Below are positions 1 to 9,443 of a stretch of 13,323 nucleotides of DNA, one piece after another. The DNA comes from Flavobacteriaceae bacterium (GTDB lineage: Bacteria; Bacteroidota; Bacteroidia; Flavobacteriales; Flavobacteriaceae). Every line of letters starts with the position of its first letter. Within the stretch, counting starts at the first letter, position 1. The notes below the pieces were generated by a model that saw only the letters and a list, made by a program, of their open reading frames with translations, did no database searches and had not been told where the DNA came from. Made by a program: the position numbers and the translations under genes. The DNA lies in NCBI GenBank assembly GCA_002687665.1, contig NZAX01000084.1:1-13323 (forward strand). The letters are read 5' to 3'.

Positions 1-2
1 GA

Positions 3-191
3 AGTCATGGGGTTTTTACTTGGGGAGAGACTTCCTACGATTCCTATGTCAACAGTTTAGAAGTGATCGAAGCGGCTTCACATTACATCGAGGATAAAGT
101 TGCTAAAAATAGTAGTGTTTTTGGGGGACAAAAAATTAAAAGTTTACCTGTTGAAAAAAGGAAAGAAAAAGATCATCGATCAAGGAGGTAA
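3..191 (+). pseudogene. 3' remnant of a bifunctional class II aldolase / short-chain dehydrogenase (RhaD-ADH type), truncated
   Basis: The frame starting at base 3 is open from the window edge and encodes 62 residues before a TAA at 189-191. It begins SHGVFTWGE and continues SLEVIEAASHYIEDK and VFGGQKIKSLP. These match what I recall of the class II aldolase domain in the bifunctional rhamnulose-1-phosphate aldolase/alcohol dehydrogenase family; the His of HGVFTWG corresponds to a zinc-ligand position. In that family the aldolase domain continues and is followed by an NAD-binding dehydrogenase domain, about 700 residues in all. Here the likeness ends at about residue 56 and a short basic tail (DHRSRR) leads to the stop, so the second half is missing. 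The +1 frame from base 172 stays open to a TAA at 214-216 but is not recognisably family sequence. The 5' part lies outside the window. Family assignment is fairly sure; calling it a pseudogene rather than an unusual short protein is inference. Confidence 0.6.
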
Positions 192-335
192 ATACGGGGT
201 TTTGTCTTTTAATTAAATTCATGATATTAAGATTTTAAATTAAACTTTTTATAAAACTTACTTCAAATCCTATACCATTAAAAGGTAGATGACAACATGT
301 CGGTAAATTCCTTAAAATTTATGTCAAAATGACAG
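192..335. other. Short AT-rich spacer between the aldolase remnant and the sucC stop
   Basis: No gene is supported in these 144 bases between two convergent reading frames. The only structure seen is a set of short inverted TGACA/TGTCA repeats: TGACA at 290-294 with TGTC at 298-301, and a perfect TGTCA-AAA-TGACA hairpin at 322-334, one base past the sucC stop. The 5-bp stem is weak and no run of U follows directly on either strand, so it is at best a poor terminator for sucC. Confidence 0.4.
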
Positions 336-1526
336 TCATAATGCTTCTTGGACCTTTTGCGCGGCTTCTTCAAAGGCTATAGCAGACAAAACATTAAGTC
401 CGGAATCATCGATTAATTTCTTGGCAATATCGGAATTGGTTCCTTGCAAACGAACAATAATTGGGACTTTGATGGCGTCTCCCATATTTTTATAGGCATC
501 CACGATTCCCTGAGCCACCCTGTCGCAACGTACGATCCCACCAAAGATGTTGACCAAAATCGCGGCTACATTGGGATCCTTTAAGATCAAACGAAAAGCT
601 ATCTCAACACGCTTTGCATCAGCGGTACCTCCTACATCTAAAAAGTTGGCCGGAGAACCTCCAGACTGTTTAATCAAATCCATGGTCGCCATGGCCAATC
701 CTGCTCCATTAACCATACATCCCACATTTCCGTCCAGTGCTACGTAGTTGAGTCCCACATCACGCGCTTCTACATCGGTAGGGTTTTCTTCGGATAGGTC
801 TCTGAGTTCTTCATATTCCTTGTGTCGGAAAAGGGCATTTTCGTCCAAAGTTACCTTGGCATCAACGGCAATGATCTTGTCATCGGAAGTTTTTAAAACT
901 GGATTGATTTCAAAGAGAGAGGCATCAGCTCCAACATAGGCATCGTACAACGCGGTAATGAATTTTACCATTCCTTTATAGGCCACACCATTCAAACCCA
1001 AATTAAAAGCAACATTTCGGGCTTGAAAGCCTTGAAGCCCGTAAGCAGGGTCAATTTCTTCAGTAAAAATCAACTCAGGTGTTTTTTCAGCTACGGCTTC
1101 AATGTCCATTCCTCCTTCAGTAGAATACATAATCATGTTGTTTCCAGTAGATCGGTTGAGCAGAACCGAAACATAAAATTCTTTAGGCTCTGAATCTCCG
1201 GGATAGTAAACATCTTCGGCGATTAATACCTTATTAACTTTTTTACCCTCCGGAGGGGTTTGAGGCGTGATCAATTGCATCCCAATGATTTGTTCAGATA
1301 TGGATTTTACCTCATCCAAACTCTTGGCCAATTTAACCCCTCCGCCTTTGCCTCTTCCCCCGGCGTGGATTTGTGCCTTGATGACATGCCAAGAGGTTCC
1401 CGTATCTGCCGTGAGTTTTTGGGCTGCTGAAACCGCATCATCAGAATTGTTGGCTACAATACCGTTTTGGACAGCTACGCCAAAGCTGGCTAAAATCTCT
1501 TTGCCCTGATATTCGTGTAGATTCAT
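336..1526 (-). CDS. sucC: Succinyl-CoA synthetase (ADP-forming), beta subunit
   Basis: SucC pairs with SucD to interconvert succinyl-CoA and succinate with formation of ATP or GTP in the cytoplasmic TCA cycle. The protein is 396 residues, normal for the family. It opens with MNLHEYQGKE, has the ATP-grasp glycine loop HAGGRGKGGGV at 54-64, the metal-binding NPV at 208-210, and in the C-terminal ligase domain NGAGLAM (273-279) and NIFGGI (326-331). I chose the ATG at 1526 because the family begins at MNLHEYQ. The frame is open to a TTG at 1547, but those seven extra residues are not family-like and overlap a promoter-like box. sucD is not adjacent; I recall the two genes being unlinked in many Flavobacteriia, so this is not a sign of damage. 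The gene is divergent from lysA and convergent with the aldolase remnant. Confidence 0.97.
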   Translation of the reverse strand: MNLHEYQGKEILASFGVAVQNGIVANNSDDAVSAAQKLTADTGTSWHVIKAQIHAGGRGKGGGVKLAKSLDEVKSISEQIIGMQLITPQTPPEGKKVNKVLIAEDVYYPGDSEPKEFYVSVLLNRSTGNNMIMYSTEGGMDIEAVAEKTPELIFTEEIDPAYGLQGFQARNVAFNLGLNGVAYKGMVKFITALYDAYVGADASLFEINPVLKTSDDKIIAVDAKVTLDENALFRHKEYEELRDLSEENPTDVEARDVGLNYVALDGNVGCMVNGAGLAMATMDLIKQSGGSPANFLDVGGTADAKRVEIAFRLILKDPNVAAILVNIFGGIVRCDRVAQGIVDAYKNMGDAIKVPIIVRLQGTNSDIAKKLIDDSGLNVLSAIAFEEAAQKVQEAL

Positions 1527-1544
1527 TATTTGATTTTTATGACC

Positions 1545-1552
1545 CAAAAATA
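1545..1552 (-). promoter_or_regulatory. Possible -7 box of the sucC promoter
   Basis: The minus strand reads TATTTTTG, fitting the Bacteroidetes -7 consensus TAnnTTTG. It lies 18 bases before the sucC ATG, which would give a leader of roughly 10-14 bases. I see no TTG or TTTG at the usual 17-23 base spacing upstream, so only half of the promoter is supported. In AT-rich DNA such boxes occur by chance. Confidence 0.35.
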
Positions 1553-1642
1553 ATAAATCAGCAGTGAATAATATACCATTAGTGGAAAAGTATAATGTTA
1601 CATATAAAACAATATGTTTGATTTTTATAACATATGATGTTT

Positions 1643-1676
1643 TTGGACGGTGGTTTGATATTTGAGATTAATTTTG
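1643..1676 (+). promoter_or_regulatory. Candidate lysA promoter (Bacteroidetes -33/-7 type)
   Basis: TTG at 1643-1645 (inside TTTTGG) is followed after 23 bases by TAATTTTG at 1669-1676. This matches the flavobacterial pattern TTG-N17-23-TAnnTTTG at the long end of the spacing range. Transcription would start near 1683, leaving about 15 bases before the lysA GTG. It is the only place in the window where both elements were found correctly spaced ahead of a gene. Confidence 0.5.
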
Positions 1677-1698
1677 CGATCAAATAAATAGGATAAAA

Positions 1699-2931
1699 GT
1701 GACAAACCTTGATTTATTGGACATTGCCTCCGAATTTGGCAATCCAATCTATGTATACGACTCAGCAAAAATAGCCTCTCAGTATCAAAAATTGACCTCT
1801 GCATTTAGAAGCATAAGAAATCTTAGGATCAATTACGCCACCAAGGCATTGTCTAATGTCTCAATCTTAAAACTGATGCGGCAATTGGGTTCGGGACTGG
1901 ATACGGTTTCCATCCAAGAGGTGAAATTAGGATTGGCTGCGGGTTTTGAACCCCATGCCATCATTTATACCCCCAACGGGGTTTCCCTAAAAGAAATAGA
2001 AGAAGTCGCCAAAATGGGGGTTCAAATCAATATTGACAACCTTTCCTTATTGGAGCAATTTGGTGCTAAACATTCCAAAACACCCGTCTGTATTCGCATC
2101 AACCCCCATGTAATGGCGGGCGGGAACAACAACATCTCTGTTGGACATATTGACTCCAAATTCGGTATTTCAATACATCAAATACCACATTTAATGCGCA
2201 TCGTAGAAAACACCGCCATGAAAATAAACGGAATACACATGCACACTGGCAGCGATATATTAGACATCGACGTTTTTTTACATGCGGCCGAAATTTTATT
2301 CGATACCGCAAAAAATTTTAAAAATCTTGAGTTTATAGATTTTGGTAGTGGTTTTAAAGTTCCTTATCAACAAAATGATATTGAAACTAATCTCGAAGAG
2401 CTGGGCGAAAAATTATCAAAAAGGTTCATTGATTTTTGCAAGGAATACGGACATGACCTACAACTGATTTTTGAGCCTGGAAAATTTTTGGTCAGCCAAG
2501 CTGGCCATTTCGTAACTCAAGTCAACATAGTAAAACAAACCACGTCTACAGTATTTGCTCAGGTAGACAGTGGCTTTAACCACCTGATCCGCCCTATGCT
2601 CTATGGTTCTTATCACCATATAGAAAACCTTTCCAATCCCAAGGGTAAAGAACGCTTTTATTCCGTGGTAGGGTATATTTGCGAAACAGATACTTTTGGC
2701 AGCAACCGAAAAATAGCAGAGATCACCGAGGGAGACCTATTGGTATTTAGAAACTGCGGCGCCTATTGCTTTTCTATGGCCAGCAATTACAATTCCCGTT
2801 ACCGACCTGCAGAGGTGCTGTGGTATGATGGCAAAGCTCATTTGATTCGGAAAAAAGAAACCTTTGAGGACATTCTCCACAATCAGGTAGAAATCGTGTT
2901 TTCTAAAGAAAGTGCTGAGCAAAAAGCCTAA
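1699..2931 (+). CDS. lysA: Diaminopimelate decarboxylase
   Basis: LysA is a PLP enzyme (alanine racemase fold type III) that decarboxylates meso-diaminopimelate to L-lysine, the last step of lysine synthesis. At 410 residues it has the usual size. The PLP lysine is K49 in NYATKALSN. Other landmarks are HTGS at 182-185, the phosphate-binding glycines of FGSGFKVPY (216-218), EPGKF at 259-263, the catalytic-region cysteine C328 in [10 protein letters not shown], and NCGAYCFSM near the C-terminus with the conserved Gly-Ala-Tyr at 354-356. The start is a GTG: upstream in frame there is no other start before a stop codon at 1669-1671, and the next internal Met is too far into the fold. It is the only complete plus-strand gene here, apparently a single-gene transcript, and its stop overlaps that of the convergent mnmA. 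Confidence 0.96.
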   Translation: MTNLDLLDIASEFGNPIYVYDSAKIASQYQKLTSAFRSIRNLRINYATKALSNVSILKLMRQLGSGLDTVSIQEVKLGLAAGFEPHAIIYTPNGVSLKEIEEVAKMGVQINIDNLSLLEQFGAKHSKTPVCIRINPHVMAGGNNNISVGHIDSKFGISIHQIPHLMRIVENTAMKINGIHMHTGSDILDIDVFLHAAEILFDTAKNFKNLEFIDFGSGFKVPYQQNDIETNLEELGEKLSKRFIDFCKEYGHDLQLIFEPGKFLVSQAGHFVTQVNIVKQTTSTVFAQVDSGFNHLIRPMLYGSYHHIENLSNPKGKERFYSVVGYICETDTFGSNRKIAEITEGDLLVFRNCGAYCFSMASNYNSRYRPAEVLWYDGKAHLIRKKETFEDILHNQVEIVFSKESAEQKA

Positions 2932-4100
2932 GCAATAACCCCTGATCCTAACAACTCTGAGTCTTTGTACCAAGCCACAAACTGACCAGAGGTAATAGCA
3001 GATTGAGGTTGATTAAACACTACATATAGGGCGTCTGTATGAAAAAAAAGTGCAGCTTTTTGAAGGGTTTGACGGTATCGTATTCGTGCCATAACCTCCA
3101 TTTTTTTTTCTTGAATGTTACTTAAATCTTGCCTCACCCAATGTACATCATCCAAATGGACTTTAAGGGCATTACGAAACAAACCTGGGTGACTTTTACC
3201 CTGTCCTACATAGACAACATTTTCCACCACGTCGGTATCAATCACAAATAAAGGTTCGGTTGTTCCCCCTACAGCAAGCCCTTTTCTCTGGCCTATGGTG
3301 AAAAAGTGCGCCCCATTATGTGTCCCCACGATTTTTCCATCTTTAGCTTGATATCGTATTTTTTGAGATTTAGCAGTTAAGGTTTTGGGGAGGTCTTTGC
3401 CATTGTAAAAATCCTCGGCTATCTCAATTATGTTTCCTGTATTGGGTTGCAATTGCTGCTTCAAAAAATCGGGCAAACTCACTTTCCCAATAAAGCATAG
3501 CCCTTGAGAGTCTCTTTTTTCAGCCGTAACCAAATTCAGTTCCCGGGCAATTTTACGTACCTCTGATTTTTGCAGGTGACCAATTGGAAAAAGGGTTTTT
3601 GCCAATTGATTCTGAGTCAATTGACATAGGAAATAGGATTGGTCTTTGTTGCCATCAACACCACTGATCAAGCGGTAAATACTCTTGTTTTCAATACAAA
3701 CTATTTCTTTTTGACAATAATGGCCGGTAGCCACATAGTCTGCACCCAAAGAAAGAGCGATTTTTAAAAAAACGTCAAACTTAATTTCCCGGTTACAAAG
3801 TATATCGGGGTTGGGGGTTCTTCCCGCAGCATATTCGTCGAACATATAGTCAACGATGCGTTCTTTATATTCAGCACTCAAATCTACTGTTTGAAAAGGG
3901 ATTCCTAGCTTTTCGGCCACAAGCATGGCATCATTGCTATCCTCCAGCCAAGGACATTCATTGGAGAGTGTTACCGACTCGTCGTGCCAGTTTTTCATAA
4001 ACAGGCCAATGACTTCGTAATCCTGTTGGGTAAGCAAATAGGCCGCTATACTGGAGTCCACCCCTCCAGATAAACCTACAATAACCCTTTTCTTTTTCAT
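2928..4100 (-). CDS. mnmA: tRNA-specific 2-thiouridylase MnmA
   Basis: MnmA puts sulfur on C2 of the wobble uridine of tRNAs for Lys, Glu and Gln, activating the base with ATP and receiving sulfur through a cysteine relay. The protein has 390 residues. The PP-loop SGGVDS is at 11-16. The two catalytic cysteines are C102 in [14 protein letters not shown] and C202 in [12 protein letters not shown] at 126-128, KDQSYFL at 152-158 and [14 protein letters not shown] at 261-274 are further family signatures. The C-terminal beta-barrel is complete ([10 protein letters not shown] at 369-378, where the family more often has PGQ). The ATG at 4100 is the canonical start ([13 protein letters not shown]). 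It lies 48 bases after yidC and probably ends the pyrG-yidC operon, although a TAACTTTG box just before its start could give it its own very short or leaderless transcript. The stop overlaps the lysA stop. Confidence 0.97.
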   Translation of the reverse strand: MKKKRVIVGLSGGVDSSIAAYLLTQQDYEVIGLFMKNWHDESVTLSNECPWLEDSNDAMLVAEKLGIPFQTVDLSAEYKERIVDYMFDEYAAGRTPNPDILCNREIKFDVFLKIALSLGADYVATGHYCQKEIVCIENKSIYRLISGVDGNKDQSYFLCQLTQNQLAKTLFPIGHLQKSEVRKIARELNLVTAEKRDSQGLCFIGKVSLPDFLKQQLQPNTGNIIEIAEDFYNGKDLPKTLTAKSQKIRYQAKDGKIVGTHNGAHFFTIGQRKGLAVGGTTEPLFVIDTDVVENVVYVGQGKSHPGLFRNALKVHLDDVHWVRQDLSNIQEKKMEVMARIRYRQTLQKAALFFHTDALYVVFNQPQSAITSGQFVAWYKDSELLGSGVIA

Positions 4101-4148
4101 AGAGCAAAGTTACACCAACAAATTAAATTCTAATCCTTAAGGCAGGGC

Positions 4149-5978
4149 CTATCTACCTCGGGCTTTTTTTTGCTTTTCAGCCTGTTCCATTGCTTTTTGC
4201 AAACGTGCGGAAAAGCCCCCTGCCTTTTTGGGTTTCTTTTTGTTCTCCTCTATTTGGGCATGGATTTTTTGATCGTCAATGATATAATTCTTGATCACCA
4301 ACATCAAAAAGATGGTCAACAGGTTAGAAACAAAGTAGTACAGACTCAATCCGCTGGCATAGTTGTTAAAGAAAAATAACATCATCAGTGGCATCAGGTA
4401 CATTATAATCTTCATATTGGGCATACCGGGTTGCTGGGGCATGGCTTGCTGGCCAGTGGTCATCTGGGTATAAAAAAAGATCGCTATAGAGGCCAAAATA
4501 GGAAACAAACTAACATGGTCACCGTAAAATGGGATGTTAAATCCTAGGTCTAATATCGAGTCATAAGAAGACAGATCGTCAGCCCAAAGAAAACTTTTTT
4601 TACGCAATTCAAAAGCAACTGGGAAAAAAGTGAAAAGGGCATAAAAAACAGGGAGTTGCAACAAAGCGGGGATACAACCCGCCATAGGGTTGGCTCCGGC
4701 GCGGTTGTAAAGGCTCATCGTTTCCTGCTGACGCTTTACTGCATTGTCTTTGTATTTTTTGTTCAGTTCCTCAATTTCAGGCCGTAATACTTTCATTTTA
4801 ATTTGGGAAACATAGGACCTATAAGTAACGGGAGACATAGCCAAACGAACAATGATGGTCATCAAGATAATGGCTATCCCGTGCGGTAGAAATGAGGATA
4901 AGAATCCAAATAAAGGCAAAAAGATAAATCGGTTGAGCCAGCCAAAGATACCCCAACCCAATGGAATAGATGATTCTAAATCTCTATCGTATGATTTTAA
5001 AGTTTGATAATCGGTAGTTCCAAAATAGTATTCAAACCGACTTCCAAACTCCCCCGATTGGTAAGCCAATGGGATTTGTACGCCAAATTTTTTGGTAAAA
5101 ACCTCGTCCAAAGACCTGTCATCTGCCAGATTATCAGTGTTAACCGTGAGTTGATCTACCGGCTTTTCTGGGATCAAAATGGCACTGAAAAAGTGTTGTC
5201 TAAAAGAAACCCATCGCACTTCCTCCGGGGAGTCCTCATCGCTTCCGCTAAGTGACAGATAATCTATTTTATCCGCATCATAACCGTATGTGAGTTCAGT
5301 ATAGCGTCCTTCATAGTCAATACTTTTGGAATTGCGGTAAGCATTAGTTTCCCAAGATAATATCGCCGGCTCACTGCTGTCCAATAGAGGGGCAATTCCC
5401 GAGGATTGAATGGTAAAATCAACCAAAAAACGCTCTGCATCAATGGCATAAACAAATTCCAAATACTGGTTAGGTGCAATGGCTGCTTTTAGAGATAGTG
5501 TTTGTTTTCCGTTTTTCGAACTAAGTTGAGGAGTAAAGTAAAAATCTTTGGTATTCAGTCTTCGACCGTCTTTGGTAGTGAACTTTACGTTGAATTGACT
5601 ATTACCTTCTTTGACCAATTCCAGGGGTTGATCAAGGTAATCGGTATAATTTTTGAGCCGAACAAGCGTAATCAACCCACCCTTGGGACTCACTTTTATC
5701 AAAAGATCTTTGTTTTCCAATATTTGGGTAGCAGCTCCCTGATCAGTCATCCAATTACTAAAAATCCCGAAAGTACTCTGCAGGTTTACTTTTTGAAGGG
5801 AGTCATTTAATTGAATAGTCGGCGCTTCCTTTGGTTGAATAGCAACTTCGGTTTTTTCGGGTTCAAATGCTGGATTTACTCCTTCTTCAGGCTTATTGAC
5901 ATAAAGCATCCATGTTAGGATCATCGCAATGAGAACGAATCCAATGAATTGGTAGGGATCAAATTTTCTTTCTTCCAT
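4149..5978 (-). CDS. yidC: Membrane protein insertase YidC
   Basis: YidC inserts and folds inner-membrane proteins, alone or with SecYEG. The 609-residue protein has the Gram-negative layout: an N-terminal membrane anchor at about 10-27, a large periplasmic beta-domain at about 30-335, then the insertase core. The core helices lie near 343-382, 433-456, 488-506 and 523-565; the last stretch is long enough for two passes. R378 in MTIIVRLAMSP is at the position of the conserved hydrophilic-groove arginine. ANPMAGCIPALLQLPVFYALF (429-449) is the family core motif. A Gln/Met/Pro-rich loop (509-522) precedes the last helices. The tail from about 571 is very Lys-rich and cytosolic, compatible with ribosome contact. 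Its start is five bases after the pyrG stop, so the two are surely co-transcribed. Confidence 0.97.
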   Translation of the reverse strand: MEERKFDPYQFIGFVLIAMILTWMLYVNKPEEGVNPAFEPEKTEVAIQPKEAPTIQLNDSLQKVNLQSTFGIFSNWMTDQGAATQILENKDLLIKVSPKGGLITLVRLKNYTDYLDQPLELVKEGNSQFNVKFTTKDGRRLNTKDFYFTPQLSSKNGKQTLSLKAAIAPNQYLEFVYAIDAERFLVDFTIQSSGIAPLLDSSEPAILSWETNAYRNSKSIDYEGRYTELTYGYDADKIDYLSLSGSDEDSPEEVRWVSFRQHFFSAILIPEKPVDQLTVNTDNLADDRSLDEVFTKKFGVQIPLAYQSGEFGSRFEYYFGTTDYQTLKSYDRDLESSIPLGWGIFGWLNRFIFLPLFGFLSSFLPHGIAIILMTIIVRLAMSPVTYRSYVSQIKMKVLRPEIEELNKKYKDNAVKRQQETMSLYNRAGANPMAGCIPALLQLPVFYALFTFFPVAFELRKKSFLWADDLSSYDSILDLGFNIPFYGDHVSLFPILASIAIFFYTQMTTGQQAMPQQPGMPNMKIIMYLMPLMMLFFFNNYASGLSLYYFVSNLLTIFLMLVIKNYIIDDQKIHAQIEENKKKPKKAGGFSARLQKAMEQAEKQKKARGR

Positions 5979-5983
5979 GGGCT

Positions 5984-7624
<1,641 letters not shown>

Positions 7625-7644
7625 CTAAAATGACTAACCGGGCT

Positions 7645-7652
7645 CAAATTTA
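7645..7652 (-). promoter_or_regulatory. Possible internal -7 box before pyrG-yidC-mnmA
   Basis: The minus strand reads TAAATTTG, a match to TAnnTTTG, in the 72-base gap upstream of pyrG. Start of transcription would fall near 7638, giving a leader of about 26 bases. No TTG was found at 17-23 bases upstream, so this is a half-site only. It would let pyrG, yidC and mnmA be expressed apart from guaA. Confidence 0.33.
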
Positions 7653-7684
7653 CAAAATCCCGACTTACTTTTGTGGCATTTCTA

Positions 7685-9442
7685 CTATTTCTTGAGCTCA
7701 ATGATTTCAAAATCTTTGTGTTGAAGTAAAAAATAGCCTGTGTTTTCAAAACTCTTATTTTGTTTTTGATAGAGAAAGCGGTGCTCCTGATAATCCGTCT
7801 CCGGAATCTTGTCAATGGATTTAAAGTTGCCAGAATAAGCTTTTCTCAAGATCAAATCCATTATAAGGTCATAGGCACGTATGGCAGTTCGGTTGGGTGG
7901 TTTACCAAAGGTCCTGATGTAGTGATTTTGAAAATGATTGTATTCTCCCAACTTTAAGGGCAATCGATCCGTGGTATAGGTAAATTTCAAATCCCCCAGT
8001 TGCTTCCTAGACAAGTTGGGATTTTCGTATGCATTTCCCCGGTAAGTAGTAAATAATTGAACTGCTCTGAGTTCTGACTGCTGGGCACTCATCTGTGAAC
8101 TGGCACTGGAAATCAATGAAAAGTCTTGACTTTCTAGGATCACCTTATTGGGAAGGGTATCCACCAAAAGGGAATCAATCAAATCAGGCAGTATATAATT
8201 ACTTTTTTCGGGACGCAAAATCGTTGCCATGGGGAACAATTCCAAAAGGTCATTTTCCACGGAACGGCTTAAAGAATCAACGACCAAAACAATATTGTCT
8301 TCTCGGTTCAATGTCTTATCCAAATACTCATACATTCTTTTTCTTAGGAAGTTTTTGGACGTAACAGACTGATATACTGCCTCCCTCAGAGCCACGGAAT
8401 TGGTCGAAAGGGGAGCAATCTTAGGAATTTTACGAACTTGAGACTTAGTCGATAGATAATCAAAATTGGTAGGAATCAATGGGCCAATTATGGCGTCGGT
8501 ATGAGAAAAATCATGGGTATTTATAATTTCATTCACTTTGGAGATACTGTTTTGAGTATCAAAGACATTGAGCTTTACTAAAACCCCATAGTGACTCAAG
8601 GTATCTGCTGCCAGCAAAACACCTGAATAAAAATCTGTAGAAAGGGTATGCAAATTCCGGCTTTGCAATAATCTACGAGTGTCTTCTATAGAGTCGTATT
8701 CTATTTCATTGGCTTTGAATGGTAATAGAAGAGCCAACTCAATTTCGTGGGATTCTTTAAGAGAATCCAAAAGGGAGAAACGCTCTACCAATAGGTCATT
8801 CTGAATCTTTAGCTCACCTTTGGCTTCACCGGGAACCCTCAATATCATACCTGCCTGTAATCCCAATGAGGACAGGTTTGGATTGAGGGAATCCAACACC
8901 TTTTGGGTTACCGCTATTTTTTTTTCGATGCGATAATAACCTTCCTTGGGGAGTACTTTGTAATAATTGAAGTTACTGTCCCAAGTCGGATCAATGGTTT
9001 CACTTGCGGTTGTTGAAGCCATAATTGGAATACGAATTTCCTGACCTTCCTTTAGTCCTTTTTTGATCTCAGGGTTTAAGGCCTCCAATTCTGGAATGGT
9101 GATCTGAAAATTATAGGCTATACGCCATTTAGTCTCTTTGGGTTTTACAATATAGGCTTGGGTGTTTTGATCTACCTCAACCGGTTGCTCAGGTAATTCC
9201 TCAACCAACACAGGATAAACGGGAATGCGCAAAACCATCCGTTTTCTCAACCCTATTTTCTTCAGAAGGGGATTGTACTCATTCAACTGGGTTTCTGTAA
9301 TGTTGTATTTTCGAGTTATACCAAAGATGGTCTCTTTTTTTTTGACCTTATGAGGAAGAAACTTCACAGGCATCTCCTGTGCAGCGGAAAAAAGAATTCC
9401 ACACAAAAGAAGAGCAAGAAAAAAGATCTTATTTTTTTTCAA
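7685..9442 (-). CDS. Secreted PBP1-fold protein with three LysM repeats
   Basis: This is an exported protein of unknown precise role. From the TTG at 9442 it has 585 residues: MKKN start, hydrophobic stretch at about 6-18 and an SAA|QE signal-peptidase-like site near 21. Three LysM-like peptidoglycan-binding repeats follow at about 28-74, 97-141 and 160-204; each has a hydrophobic start, a Tyr/Asn-Pro core (NPLL, NPEI, NPNL) and a closing Ile/Val-Pro. From about 234 (IELALLLPF) to the end it resembles a type 1 periplasmic binding protein (ANF-receptor/LivK-like) fold, with DFYSGVLLAADTL and TDAIIGPLIPTNFDYL as typical stretches. No permease or ATPase is nearby, so transport is unlikely. A Cys at residue 14 lacks a lipobox context. 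An ATG at 9487 would add 15 residues encoded inside the guaA C-terminus; I prefer the TTG because it places the signal peptide at the N-terminus one base after the guaA stop. Similar LysM/PBP1 proteins occur in Bacteroidetes, as I recall often by guaA. Confidence 0.88.
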   Translation of the reverse strand: MKKNKIFFLALLLCGILFSAAQEMPVKFLPHKVKKKETIFGITRKYNITETQLNEYNPLLKKIGLRKRMVLRIPVYPVLVEELPEQPVEVDQNTQAYIVKPKETKWRIAYNFQITIPELEALNPEIKKGLKEGQEIRIPIMASTTASETIDPTWDSNFNYYKVLPKEGYYRIEKKIAVTQKVLDSLNPNLSSLGLQAGMILRVPGEAKGELKIQNDLLVERFSLLDSLKESHEIELALLLPFKANEIEYDSIEDTRRLLQSRNLHTLSTDFYSGVLLAADTLSHYGVLVKLNVFDTQNSISKVNEIINTHDFSHTDAIIGPLIPTNFDYLSTKSQVRKIPKIAPLSTNSVALREAVYQSVTSKNFLRKRMYEYLDKTLNREDNIVLVVDSLSRSVENDLLELFPMATILRPEKSNYILPDLIDSLLVDTLPNKVILESQDFSLISSASSQMSAQQSELRAVQLFTTYRGNAYENPNLSRKQLGDLKFTYTTDRLPLKLGEYNHFQNHYIRTFGKPPNRTAIRAYDLIMDLILRKAYSGNFKSIDKIPETDYQEHRFLYQKQNKSFENTGYFLLQHKDFEIIELKK

Positions 9443-9443
9443 T

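Noticed and set aside
322..334. Hairpin TGTCA-AAA-TGACA just after the sucC stop as a terminator
   Set aside because: The stem is only five base pairs with low GC and no adjacent U-run on the minus strand, so it is too weak to call a terminator.
1527..1547. TTG at 1547 as the sucC start
   Set aside because: It would add seven residues (MGHKNQI) not seen in the family and overlap the promoter-like box; MNLHEYQ at 1526 is the canonical N-terminus.
4135..4142. CCTTAAGG palindrome in the yidC-mnmA gap as an operator or terminator
   Set aside because: Eight-base palindrome with no loop, no repeat elsewhere in the window and no associated regulator gene. Too little to support a function.
7666..7673. 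TACTTTTG box on the plus strand in the gap before pyrG
   Set aside because: It fits TAnnTTTG but points away from pyrG into the LysM/PBP1 gene, where no plus-strand gene exists. Probably chance.
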